The notes under the pieces were generated by a model. It was not told the origin of the DNA and did no database searches. It saw only the letters and a list, made by a program, of their open reading frames with translations. From Tieghemiomyces parasiticus (taxonomy: Eukaryota; Kickxellomycota; Dimargaritomycetes; Dimargaritales; Dimargaritaceae), in NCBI GenBank assembly GCA_027575765.1, contig JANBPT010000012.1:1-64000 (forward strand): a stretch of 64,000 bases of DNA, in the 5' to 3' direction. Position numbers and translations under genes: made by a program. Positions 10,962 through 19,789 of the stretch are shown here, one piece after another. Every line of letters starts with the position of its first letter. The stretch's first letter is position 1.

Positions 10962-12428
10962 ATGGCCGCCCTAGCCCTGCTCGACTCGCCCGCTCTGGGT
11001 CGGTTCACCAATACCCCCCGACCCCCGGTCATGAGCCCTAGCCAAATGAATGCCTCTCAGGTTGTCGCTACGGTCATCGCATCAGTATCCATCGGCGGCA
11101 GTCTCCTCATCGTCCTGGTCTACATCCTGAGTCGGATTACCCGTCCGAGTCTGACGGACCGGACCACAATCCGCCTCTTGGTCATTAAGAGTTCAGCCAA
11201 TATCATCATCGGGTGCATGGTCATTGTCAACGACTACGTCTACACGAAGGCCGGGTGCTCCATAATATTCTCGTTTTTCCTTTGGATGATTCTCTTTTCC
11301 CTTTTTCTACAGGCCCTTATGGGCCTCAATGTCCTCGTCGTATTCGTGCTGCGTCGTACATTCCAACCCCGAACTGGGACCTATGTCGTCCTGGGTTGCC
11401 TACTGCTGTCGCTTATCTGCACTGTCATCCCGTTGGCAGCGGGTCGGTTCGACTATAGTTACTATTACGATGCTTGCTTCATTGTACCCGTCTCCGCCCC
11501 GGACGCTTACCCCTGGGTGTGGGGGTCTCTGCTCTGGCCCTCCCTTCTGGCCTGCGTCATCCTCATTGGGTGCCAGGTCGCCGTCATCATCGCCCTACTA
11601 CGCAGCCGCATTTACATCCGTAGTCTCATAGCCAACGAGACCTCTTCGGCTCGGTCGCCCATTTACCAGGAGCTAGTCGGTCAACAGTTGGCCACCCTGC
11701 GCATGATCCGACGTTCAGTTATCCGTATCCTTTTCTACATTCTGGTCCCTTTAGCCACGACATTGTGTCCGTTCTGGCACTACCTCGTGGTTTACTATAC
11801 ACATACCCGGTCCTTTGTATTCATACTGTTCTATTTCATTCTGGTCCCCAGTCAGGGTATCTTAGACGCCCTAATCTTCATCACCGAGCCGGCCTTCTCG
11901 GGCGTGTTCCGTTCCTGGCGCCACAGCCTGATTAAACATGCCCGGGCCGACGTCCACGACACCAGGCCGCCACTCTACGTCGTACAGGGTACGCATCGCC
12001 TCCGCCTCGGTCGTCCAGACGGACAGGCAGCCGACGCTGAACAGTACCTACGGCCTAAGGGTCCTGGGCGGCGACTTCGAGACCGGTTCGCCCTGCGAGT
12101 GCTGTGTTCGAACTGTCACGAAGCCGCGGAAACGGAAGAGTCCACCTGTGGCACGCCCGAGGCTGTCTCCCTGCGCCACCACGAAATTCAACCCACGCTG
12201 CCTAAGCGGCCGGAGAGTGTTTTCAACCCCTACCGTGATCGTGAACAATCCGACTGGAGCGGGCAGACAATTCGCATCCACAGGTCAAACAGCGCTCCGA
12301 CGACCGCCCACACTGAGCCACCGTCCCAGTACACCTCCAGTGCCCCATCCGTCGTGGAAGACACCCACCCCAATAGCCACATCCACCCGCCGTGGACCAA
12401 TTATATCCATGAACTCAAGCGGATGTAG
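10962..12428 (+). CDS. seven-transmembrane receptor, cAMP-receptor/Git3-like fungal GPCR
   Basis: 488 residues from ATG 10962, in a leader almost free of G. Seven hydrophobic segments lie near residues 34-56, 68-90, 99-130, 141-160, 186-213, 251-276 and 284-307, with a short outside N-terminus and a 180-residue polar cytoplasmic tail. Cys99 at the top of TM3 and Cys172 in the second outer loop could form the disulfide usual for GPCRs. TM7 carries VPSQGILDALIFI, like the QG-x-x-N/D-x-x-x-(F/Y) pattern of Dictyostelium cAMP-receptor-type and fungal Git3-type receptors. The third inner loop is long and basic (LRMIRRSVIR near 246-255). A plasma-membrane sensor signalling through a heterotrimeric G protein is inferred; the ligand cannot be read from the sequence. 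The fold is clear, the subfamily less so. M24 or M29 are alternative starts. Confidence 0.8.
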   Translation: MAALALLDSPALGRFTNTPRPPVMSPSQMNASQVVATVIASVSIGGSLLIVLVYILSRITRPSLTDRTTIRLLVIKSSANIIIGCMVIVNDYVYTKAGCSIIFSFFLWMILFSLFLQALMGLNVLVVFVLRRTFQPRTGTYVVLGCLLLSLICTVIPLAAGRFDYSYYYDACFIVPVSAPDAYPWVWGSLLWPSLLACVILIGCQVAVIIALLRSRIYIRSLIANETSSARSPIYQELVGQQLATLRMIRRSVIRILFYILVPLATTLCPFWHYLVVYYTHTRSFVFILFYFILVPSQGILDALIFITEPAFSGVFRSWRHSLIKHARADVHDTRPPLYVVQGTHRLRLGRPDGQAADAEQYLRPKGPGRRLRDRFALRVLCSNCHEAAETEESTCGTPEAVSLRHHEIQPTLPKRPESVFNPYRDREQSDWSGQTIRIHRSNSAPTTAHTEPPSQYTSSAPSVVEDTHPNSHIHPPWTNYIHELKRM

Positions 12429-12790
12429 CTCCTGGGGGGAGAGGCTATGTTTAGGAGCCCTCGGTTAGAGATAGGACCTTAGGTGCCAGTTAGGCGATGG
12501 CCGAATGCGAATATAACTGGGTAGGCACCGTACATTCGGGTGACGTTATTTCAGGCGTTGTTCGGCCACGGGGGACGACGACTGACGCTCACCTCTCTCG
12601 CCTTGTGTATGACGTCGCGCGACGCCAGATCCAGGTGCCACCCACCGTCCCTCGCAGCCATTCCTTTGCTGGGTCAAGTGTCAGATTCTCGCGGGTTAAG
12701 CATTACCACTAGCCCACCTCCACCGTATTTGTCTCATTTTATCCACTCCACGGATTCGGCTCTCGCAATCCACCCGCCGTCGGACACACC
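12429..12790. other. short spacer between receptor and AIM24 genes
   Basis: About 360 bp holding the receptor 3' end and the AIM24 promoter. From about 12640 it is C/T-rich on the plus strand, like other leaders in this window. No TATA box or other clear element was seen. Confidence 0.5.
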
Positions 12791-14023
12791 ATGCTGCGAC
12801 ACGCCATCACTGCCGCCGCCCGCACGCCGCTGCGGGGAATCCAGCTCTACATACCGACCCTGGGTCGCCGATCCGTTTCCATTTCGCTCGGCGATGCCAA
12901 CAACGGTCAGAGCCGCGCGACCTTGGGCCCGTGGTCAGCCGATCGACCCACGTCCCAACCCGGATCTTCAGCACCGTCGTCCGCTACCACCGCCACTCCG
13001 GCGGATGGTACATCGACCCCGGCTCAGACGATCAGTAGGTGGGCTGTGGGACTCCACAGTATCCTGCCCAAGTCACAGAAACCGCCGCCCCCGGCCCCGC
13101 CGGTCCTCGAGATTCTTAGCTCTGGCCACGGCGCCATGGTCCTGGCACGTCTCCCGCCGCACAGTCGGCTTCTCGCCGTCCCAAATACCGTCATGGGCCA
13201 CTCCCCGACCACTCACATGACGACGGTGACTGGCTCCGTCCTCCGTTTGGGCACCAGCTCCCCACTCTGCCGTGGACTCCGGTTCCGTCACACTCGTCTC
13301 GCCACCTCTCAGGAGCCCGGCGACGTCCTGTTGGCCGCCCAGGGCCAGGGCGATTTGGCCATACTGGCGCTCAAAGGTACCGCCGACTACGTGGTACGAC
13401 CCAGCGCTCTCACTGCTCTCTCGTCGGAGGTCCGGGTGGGACTTGCCGGCGGCAAGCACGGCGTCGTCGGCCCGGCTTCTCGGTTATTCCGCCACCTAAG
13501 CGGTAGCGGCTCGGCCGTCATTAGTGCCACCGGGGGCGTCTACCGGCTGGTGCTCAATCCCGGCGAATCCTACGTAATCAATCCGCGGTACCTCCTGGCG
13601 TGGGACGCCGGTCTCCAATTCCAACCGTCCAACTCGGCCGCCGAGCGGCAGTCGCCCACTCGGTCCCCGTCCTCCGATTCCGCCGCCCAAACTTCGTCCT
13701 CTTCGTCAGCTTCCGCCACCTCGCCGCGCTGGTGGCGGTTCAGCCTCCCGGCGCTCTACCGCCAGACCATGCGCCAGGCCGTCGGCCGGGACACGCTGCT
13801 ACCCTCTGTCGTGGCGCCTTACGTTTCTGACTACGTTGTGCGGCCCCTCCGGTTCGTGGTTGACCTAGCCGGGGGTTGGGTACGCGGTATCGCCGGTCGG
13901 GTGTTTGTGACCTACCCGTCCTACCAGGTCACGGGTCCTGGCGACCTCTACATAGCCACCCGGCTACCAGCCAACTGGCTCATCAAACAGTCGCGCTTCA
14001 GCGTACCCAGCCAGGAACCCTAA
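12791..14023 (+). CDS. AIM24: mitochondrial AIM24 family protein
   Basis: 410 residues from an ATG at 12791. The N-terminus (MLRHAITAAARTPLRGIQ, then more Arg and Ser with no acids) looks like a mitochondrial presequence. The AIM24 beta-rich domain starts near residue 100: FEILSSGHGAMVLARLPPHS-like spacing, GDVLLAAQGQGDLAILALKG, a run of short strands ending ...LNPGESYVINPRYLLAWDAG, and a C-terminal block FVTYPSYQVTGPGDLYIATR. The order and length match fungal AIM24 (yeast about 394 residues). In yeast, Aim24 sits in the mitochondrial inner membrane and supports MICOS and cristae organisation; the same role is inferred. A Ser/Ala-rich linker (about residues 285-315) interrupts the domain. It is tandem with the receptor upstream and convergent with DUS3, whose stop is 240 bp away. 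Confidence 0.85.
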   Translation: MLRHAITAAARTPLRGIQLYIPTLGRRSVSISLGDANNGQSRATLGPWSADRPTSQPGSSAPSSATTATPADGTSTPAQTISRWAVGLHSILPKSQKPPPPAPPVLEILSSGHGAMVLARLPPHSRLLAVPNTVMGHSPTTHMTTVTGSVLRLGTSSPLCRGLRFRHTRLATSQEPGDVLLAAQGQGDLAILALKGTADYVVRPSALTALSSEVRVGLAGGKHGVVGPASRLFRHLSGSGSAVISATGGVYRLVLNPGESYVINPRYLLAWDAGLQFQPSNSAAERQSPTRSPSSDSAAQTSSSSSASATSPRWWRFSLPALYRQTMRQAVGRDTLLPSVVAPYVSDYVVRPLRFVVDLAGGWVRGIAGRVFVTYPSYQVTGPGDLYIATRLPANWLIKQSRFSVPSQEP

Positions 14024-14112
14024 AACCACCTGTTACATCACGGCGTCCCAAGGAAACCACCCATGTTTACCTTGCACGGAGAAGGGCCGGTGTTATTATT
14101 AAAGCAGCTATA

Positions 14113-14155
14113 TTTTTTTTAAAAAAAGGCACATTATATATATATATATATATAT
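14113..14155. repeat. T8/A7 hairpin followed by (TA)n microsatellite
   Basis: A run of 8 T then 7 A (14113..14127) is followed by an uninterrupted TA repeat (14135..14155). It lies between the stop codons of two convergent genes, AIM24 and DUS3, so it is probably in the 3' untranslated or termination zone of one or both. Confidence 0.9.
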
Positions 14156-14263
14156 TGTGGTTGTCACAAGCAGACTGTGATTCTAGTTACATAACCAACA
14201 CCTGCTGTGACCTCTTGGCGAGCCGATAGATCCGGCGGGTGTCATACTTGGCTATCGACGCGC

Positions 14264-16682
14264 TTACCCTTCTACGTTGTATGCGGCGCCGCGAGCCGAC
14301 TGGGGCGTATCGTAGGCGTTGGACCGGTGCTTGGGTACGAACACGAACGACTCGGGGGCCGGGCCGAGGAACATTTCGGAGATTTTAACCCAGTCCTGGA
14401 CAGTGGGACTGGCCAGTAGGGTTTCCAACTCATCACGGCCCTGGAAGTACGGCGGCCGCTCGTTCATCTTTTGGGGTAATACCTCTAGCAGACCCACCGG
14501 GATGTAGCGATGTAAAAAGGAGAACCACTCGCACAGGAACCGGCGGGTCTGGTTGACCCCGTAGGTGTCGGATCCCCAATGTTCCAGTCCGTACCGGCAG
14601 TAGGTACAGATTAGATCGAGGCGTTCGCGTGAGGATATGTCCCACGTGCGGCGTTCTTTGATCTCGTCAAAAATCCACGGTTTGATGAGCGCTCCGCGGC
14701 CTACCATCAGTCCCGCCACGCCCGAGGAGGCTTTGTGGTCGTAGTAGTCAGTCCAAGACATTACGTCGCCGTTGCCTGGGTGAAAGAAAAGGTGGGTAAG
14801 ACAGAGGAATATAAAGATTGATGAGAGTTGTTGTTTTCGGGGGGGAGGTTAGATGATGCAGTTATAGCCACCCCGTCCACATCACGGCGGACTGGGAGCC
14901 CGGGAGCGGACAAGGGACCTGTCCTTGAGAAATCAAATCTAACCGGACTAGCTTGGGCGGAACGGCGTACGTTCAATCGGAGGGCGGCACGATCCATCGC
15001 TATGCTGTCCTGGTGACTAGCCGTAATGAAGATAGCCTTGATCGCCCCCCCCTTCCCTTGGAAAACCAAGGACCAGTCATGCCATTACGGCCCTTCAACT
15101 TACCATACAGAGGCATGGTGGTGAGCGATTCCCGGCACTGGCGAATGTAATCCCAGTCGGCTAGCTTATTGTACCGCTGCTGGCGGGTCCGCCCGTGCAA
15201 GGTGGCCAAACTGACACCCCACTTTTCGAATTTGGGGAGCAAGTTCAGGGCGACGGGGTTCGACTTGCTAATCCCGGTGCGCAATTTAACGGTGACGGGG
15301 CAGTCGAGCACGTAGTCGAGACCCTGGACCATCCGACGCAGCTTGTTAGTGCTTTCGAGCAGGGCACTACCGCCGCCAATCTTGTACACGTCGTCGGTGG
15401 GGCAGCCCAGGTTGAGGTCCACGAAGTCAATGGCTGGACAGTGCTGCTGGACCACCTCGGCGGCGCGGAGGAGTGATGGGACGGTGGAGCTGCATAGTTG
15501 GATTCCGAACAGGTCCTCCGATGCGTGACGATGCACGTGCGACCAGCCCAGGCGGCCACCTTGGAGGAGGTCGTTGGCCATGACCATCTCGCCGCAGGTG
15601 ATATCCACGCCCAGGTCCTTACAGATACGCCGGAATGGTAGGTTGCCTACCGTGGTCAGTGGAGCCAGATAGGTCTTGTCACGGAAGTTCAGGGTACGCT
15701 TCTTTTCGCGCGGGGTCAGGCGGAGGTAGGCCGCGTGTTCAACCTTGACTTCACTGACCGCGGGCTCAACGGCGGCGGGGATGGTGGTGGTGGTGGTGAT
15801 GGCGGCAGGCGTGAGGCCGGCGGGAGTGTCCTCTGCCGATACGGTGTCGTCAGCCACGGCGACCGATGCCTCCTTCTCCACCCCGGATTTCTTGGCCTGA
15901 CTGGCCTGTTTGATTTGGTTGGCCTTGATCTCCTCCTCGGTGCATTCAATGAATTCGATCGAGCGTGGAAGGTTCATCGTGTCGGAGCGGTGACGGCGCA
16001 GACTGAAGATCACGTCGTTATTCACCTGGTTGAGTCGAGTCTCGGTATAGGCCTCTGCCCGGGCAGCGTCGGTGATTTGACGGTGTTTCTCGTCAGTGTG
16101 GGCCTTATGGAAGCGACAGAACAAGCCAAACCGGCAACGGCCCACGAGATCGAACGTGGGGCAACGTTCACCGAGGTTGGGCTGCTGGATGGCGACGAAG
16201 GCGTCAAGGTCGTGGCTAAATTTACAAGTAGCACCCTTCGGACAGGGTTTGTCCTGACCGAGTGAGTTACAGAAGCCGCGCTCGACGTCCAAGTGCTGGT
16301 TACGCACTTTACTCATCACCTTGAGTCGGTCCTTGTTCTGGCCGCGCTGGCGTTTGTTGCGGTCCCCGGACCCGGTCGGCTCGGCAGCGCGCTTGCCGTT
16401 GGTGTCGGCGGCGTCCGCCTCTGTTTCGGCAGCAGCGGGGGCGTGGGCCGGAGCGGCGAGGAGGTACTGTTGGCGAATAGGGGCCACGGCCTCGTACGCC
16501 TCAGCAGTCGGTGGCACGTAGTCAGCACTGGGCGGGAAGTCGACCACCCAGCCGCCGGCGTCGGGGGTTTTCCCTTCGGCGGTCTGCTCACGGAGTGTCT
16601 CCGGTAGCAAAGCGCGGTCAGTCACCCAGATCTGGGAGCCGGGGGTCGACGCGGATACTGCGTCCGTCGTGTGGACCATCAT
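14264..16682 (-). CDS. DUS3: tRNA-dihydrouridine(47) synthase [NAD(P)+], DUS3
   Basis: Two exons, 15104..16682 and 14264..14775, joined across a 328-nt intron (donor GTAAGT, acceptor CAG). The join restores the family sequence [11 protein letters not shown] and gives 696 residues. N-terminal part: two CCCH zinc fingers, one around [12 protein letters not shown] and one around [13 protein letters not shown], then an acidic Ala-rich linker. The flavin-binding TIM-barrel follows: [20 protein letters not shown], with the catalytic Cys in [19 protein letters not shown], and [11 protein letters not shown]. Exon 2 supplies [16 protein letters not shown] (FMN phosphate site) and the helical tRNA-binding domain ([13 protein letters not shown]). 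Dus3 reduces uridine 47 in the variable loop of cytosolic tRNAs using FMN and NAD(P)H. Both parts are full length compared with human DUS3L and yeast Dus3. The start ATG at 16682 is followed by a second ATG. Confidence 0.95.
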
Positions 16683-17647
16683 CGATACCAGGGTCGCCGA
16701 GACTATGGGTTGAAATGAAGGGTGGGTTGGGGGGGGAATGCGAGCAAGCTAGTGGCAGGAATTGAGGTCACTGATCAGCGGTAGGCTGCTATGCGTTGAA
16801 GACGGAATGAAAACTATCCAGCACAGATACCACCCTTAAGGAGATGCTCATGTGCACTGAGGTCCACCCAGACTGGTCACTGTATTCTTTTTCTTTTTTC
16901 TTTTTTCATCCACCCTCGCCCATGAAGCACGCGGGGTAGGGTAAAGCCCCCTACCACTGACGCGCCACATCTGCGGGTCGCCTAACTTTCAACGTGGCGC
17001 TCACTATCCCTCACCAGTATGCTCTGTCATGTTTATGGCTTTCTGCACTCTAGCCCAAAGGCAATTACAATCGAGATGGGCCGCCATTTACGCTAGGTGC
17101 TTGACCATCGGTCCAAATTACCCGCTGTCCAGATCCCCCATACGCGTGTAATAACCTGGTTGATTGCCTAGCGTATCTCCGCTTGCCCTAGATGCCAACA
17201 GGAACCTACTGGGCACCCCACATGTCCGCGTAACTCCACCGTGTCCATTTCCCCAGATAAAAACCGGGGGCAGATTCCAGTTGTAGGGCTGACGTGAGGT
17301 CACGTGGATCCCACTCTGCTATCAACCAGCAAGTCGTGTCCAGTGGCCCTCATTATATCCCTTGCCTTTAGTATTGCATCCATTCCCCCTCTACACCGGC
17401 CAGTCAGCGCTCAGGGTCGGGATCCCGTGGTCACCTGGACTCGCTTGGCTAGATGGGTCGTTTCGTATCGACAAGTACCATATCATTGAGGGGAATGGGT
17501 CCGTGGCTCTGGGTCCAGTTTGTCCAGCAGAAGGGGCGAAGGTTGGTATGCCAGCCGCGATAGCTGGGTACCAACTGGGACGCCGGCCAACCCATCGGAG
17601 CCCCTCTGCCTGGCTTAGCGACGTTGCGAACATACTGCAGGTGGCAT

Positions 17648-17676
17648 CTGCCGACACCAGGCAATGGTGTCGGCAG
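17648..17676. repeat. perfect 12-bp inverted repeat with 5-nt loop
   Basis: The arms CTGCCGACACCA and TGGTGTCGGCAG are exact reverse complements separated by GGCAA. It lies in the spacer between divergent genes, so it is not an obvious terminator of either. It could be an RNA hairpin or a protein-binding palindrome. Confidence 0.85.
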
Positions 17677-18546
17677 TGATGGTATCGGTACATGTTTGTT
17701 GATGGCTAGGGCCGCCACTGGGCAGGACCCAACAGTGGGCGATGTAGATCTACCAACCTTTGAAACAGGGGGGGGGAGAGGGCTCAGGATGGGCAACTGA
17801 TAAGCACCCCGTCACATTTAAAAGCCAACAAGGAAACGCTCAAAGGGGGCGCGGACGGCGGGGGCCCCTGGGCAACCTGACGCGGCGAAGAAGGCGGTAT
17901 GTGACCTCTCCCTGCCCCACATGTCAATGGCAACTCCCCTCCTGGGGACGAGGTGGCAGAACATAGGCCTGACAGCACCAGAGTTTCTGCAGGCTCAGAG
18001 TCCTGAGTACGAGGATTGCTAACTGAACTGTGTCTATATACCTATTCAAGACCCGCTGCACATTGCACTCGCCCACATTTCCACCTCTTCTCCAAGACCT
18101 CACCATCCCAAGCATACCCATCACCATCTAATCTTGGCGACCCCATCAAACCTGACAACATAACTCTCCCCCCAAACTCTCGGACTCTCACCCTTTATCA
18201 CCTGCTACAGCCGACGTGCTAACCATCCCATTACTACCTTCACCAGGCCCCACCCCCCAGCCTCTGGCCGTCCACTTCAATAGTCGGTTACCCCCTACGT
18301 TTACACGAATATTTCCCATTTGCCGAGCTTTCCTTCCCCTGCCCTCATACAGAATCCCCAACCGCCAACGCATCGCCTCCAGCCAGCCAAAGTTGACGAT
18401 TGCTCCCAGAGCCACTTCTACCACCGATCCCTCACGTGTCCTCTTTGCCTCTTCTGGTCCTTGTTGACGCTAGTCCCGCAGCGGGCTCCCACCCTACTAC
18501 ATCCACACTCACCTCCTTTCTGCCGCAGTCACTCTGACCCCCGTCC

Positions 18547-18558
18547 TTTTATATATAT
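18547..18558 (+). promoter_or_regulatory. TATA box of the R3H-domain gene
   Basis: TTTTATATATAT lies 77-88 bp before the ATG at 18635 within a C/T-rich stretch, at a sensible distance for a short leader. This supports the ATG at 18635 over upstream in-frame codons. Confidence 0.55.
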
Positions 18559-18634
18559 CCAAGTTCGCCCCTACCTACTAGCATACTCTACGGTGACCTC
18601 CCTCTTCCCTTGCCACCCCCTTCTGCCCTCCACC

Positions 18635-19789
18635 ATGTATACCGACTACACCCTAGCCACGGCCCGTGCCGCGACCCACCTGCCTTCCTATCCGCTGCCG
18701 CCGCTCTCCCCGTGTCTGGCTGCCGAGGAGACCCTTGTGACCCCCCGCATCTCGGCCGAGACATTAGCCCTCCTCAAAGGCACGGCCAGCTCCGCCAAGT
18801 CCCGCGAGACCGCGCCGGTCCGCCGGGAATTCATCGGCCGGACCGGCCGGCGTCACATTAAGCGACAGGGTAGTGCCATGTTGATAGAAAACCTGGCCAA
18901 CTTGAACCTACCTCCCGATACGGATGAGGCCGAGTTTGTACCAGACTGGCCGCGCCGGACCTTTCGCTTTGACCGGGAAAATATCCGGCGTGCGCTTCTG
19001 AGCGACCGGGCGGCCCGCCGATGTGATATTCCCGTGCCCACCAGCCCCGCGGCGGCGTCGTGGACCCATCCCCAGCCGGGCTCGCCTCCCCATTCCCGTG
19101 AGACGGGCCATATCCGTCGCCGGCTGCGGTGCCAGCGGATATCCGATAAGCTAGTTGATCGGTACGAATCGGAGCTGGTAACCGCACTGAGCCAGTGGTT
19201 TCCCGCTACCGCTACCACCTCGGCCGAAGACTCTGCCGACGAAGGCGTTGCGGTCGTTGATGTAGCTCCGAAAGATGCCGAGACCGCTTCTCCGGCAAAG
19301 TCAGTGGCGCCTATTCCTCTGTCACGTACTGTATCGGGCGAGGACTGGCAGGTAGTGCATCACTCCGAAGCCGAGCGGGACCCCACTGCCGTCCGCCTGC
19401 GCCAAGAGGACGAGGGCGTGGAGGAGGACCTGGTGTTGGTGTCACACGATCTGACGCTGGAGGAACAGGTATCGGGCCAAGCTACGCCCGTCGCCGTGAC
19501 CCAGTCGACCTCGGGTCCCTCGCCTACTGCTGTCTCCGTTCCGCACTACCTGAGCTGGGAAACGGACGCCTTGTCCCGCCTGGTCATCCACTGCCTGAGC
19601 GAGTACTACCACCTACGCTCCGTGAGCCTCACTGACGCGGTCACCGGACGCCGTACCATCTACGTGTTCCACCCTGCCTTCTTCCGCCTGAGCCCTGAGG
19701 GTTCTGTCGTTAACCGTCTCAACGTGAAGACCGCTGAGCCAGCCTTCGTCTGGCCCGACCGCACGCTGGCTCACGTGGTGTTCGGTTAA
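18635..19789 (+). CDS. R3H-domain protein with R3H-associated N-terminal region (R3HDM4-like)
   Basis: 384 residues from ATG 18635 (good ACC context, TATA box 80 bp before); the open frame extends further upstream only through leader sequence. Residues about 60-190 are basic: RREFIGRTGRRHIKRQGS, then FVPDWPRRTFRFDRENIRRALL, and RRRLRCQRISDKLVDRYESE, matching in order the R3H-associated domain of R3HDM4-type proteins (their DRYEESLL motif corresponds to DRYESELVTAL). A Ser/acid-rich linker of about 110 residues follows. The C-terminal domain has the R-x-x-x-H signature at R315-H319 in LSRLVIHCLSEYYHL, the single-stranded nucleic-acid contact of R3H domains. A nucleic-acid-binding role is inferred; no process can be named. 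Confidence is fair for the family, low for function. Confidence 0.65.
   Translation: MYTDYTLATARAATHLPSYPLPPLSPCLAAEETLVTPRISAETLALLKGTASSAKSRETAPVRREFIGRTGRRHIKRQGSAMLIENLANLNLPPDTDEAEFVPDWPRRTFRFDRENIRRALLSDRAARRCDIPVPTSPAAASWTHPQPGSPPHSRETGHIRRRLRCQRISDKLVDRYESELVTALSQWFPATATTSAEDSADEGVAVVDVAPKDAETASPAKSVAPIPLSRTVSGEDWQVVHHSEAERDPTAVRLRQEDEGVEEDLVLVSHDLTLEEQVSGQATPVAVTQSTSGPSPTAVSVPHYLSWETDALSRLVIHCLSEYYHLRSVSLTDAVTGRRTIYVFHPAFFRLSPEGSVVNRLNVKTAEPAFVWPDRTLAHVVFG

Larger units (their letters stand above)
16683..18634. other. divergent promoter region between DUS3 and the R3H gene
   Basis: About 1.95 kb. The first 80 bp are G-rich on the plus strand (DUS3 leader); 18040..18634 is strongly C/T-rich on the plus strand (leader of the R3H gene). 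It contains the perfect hairpin at 17648..17676 and the TATA box at 18547..18558. Minus-strand frames around 17391..17796 look random. Confidence 0.55.
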
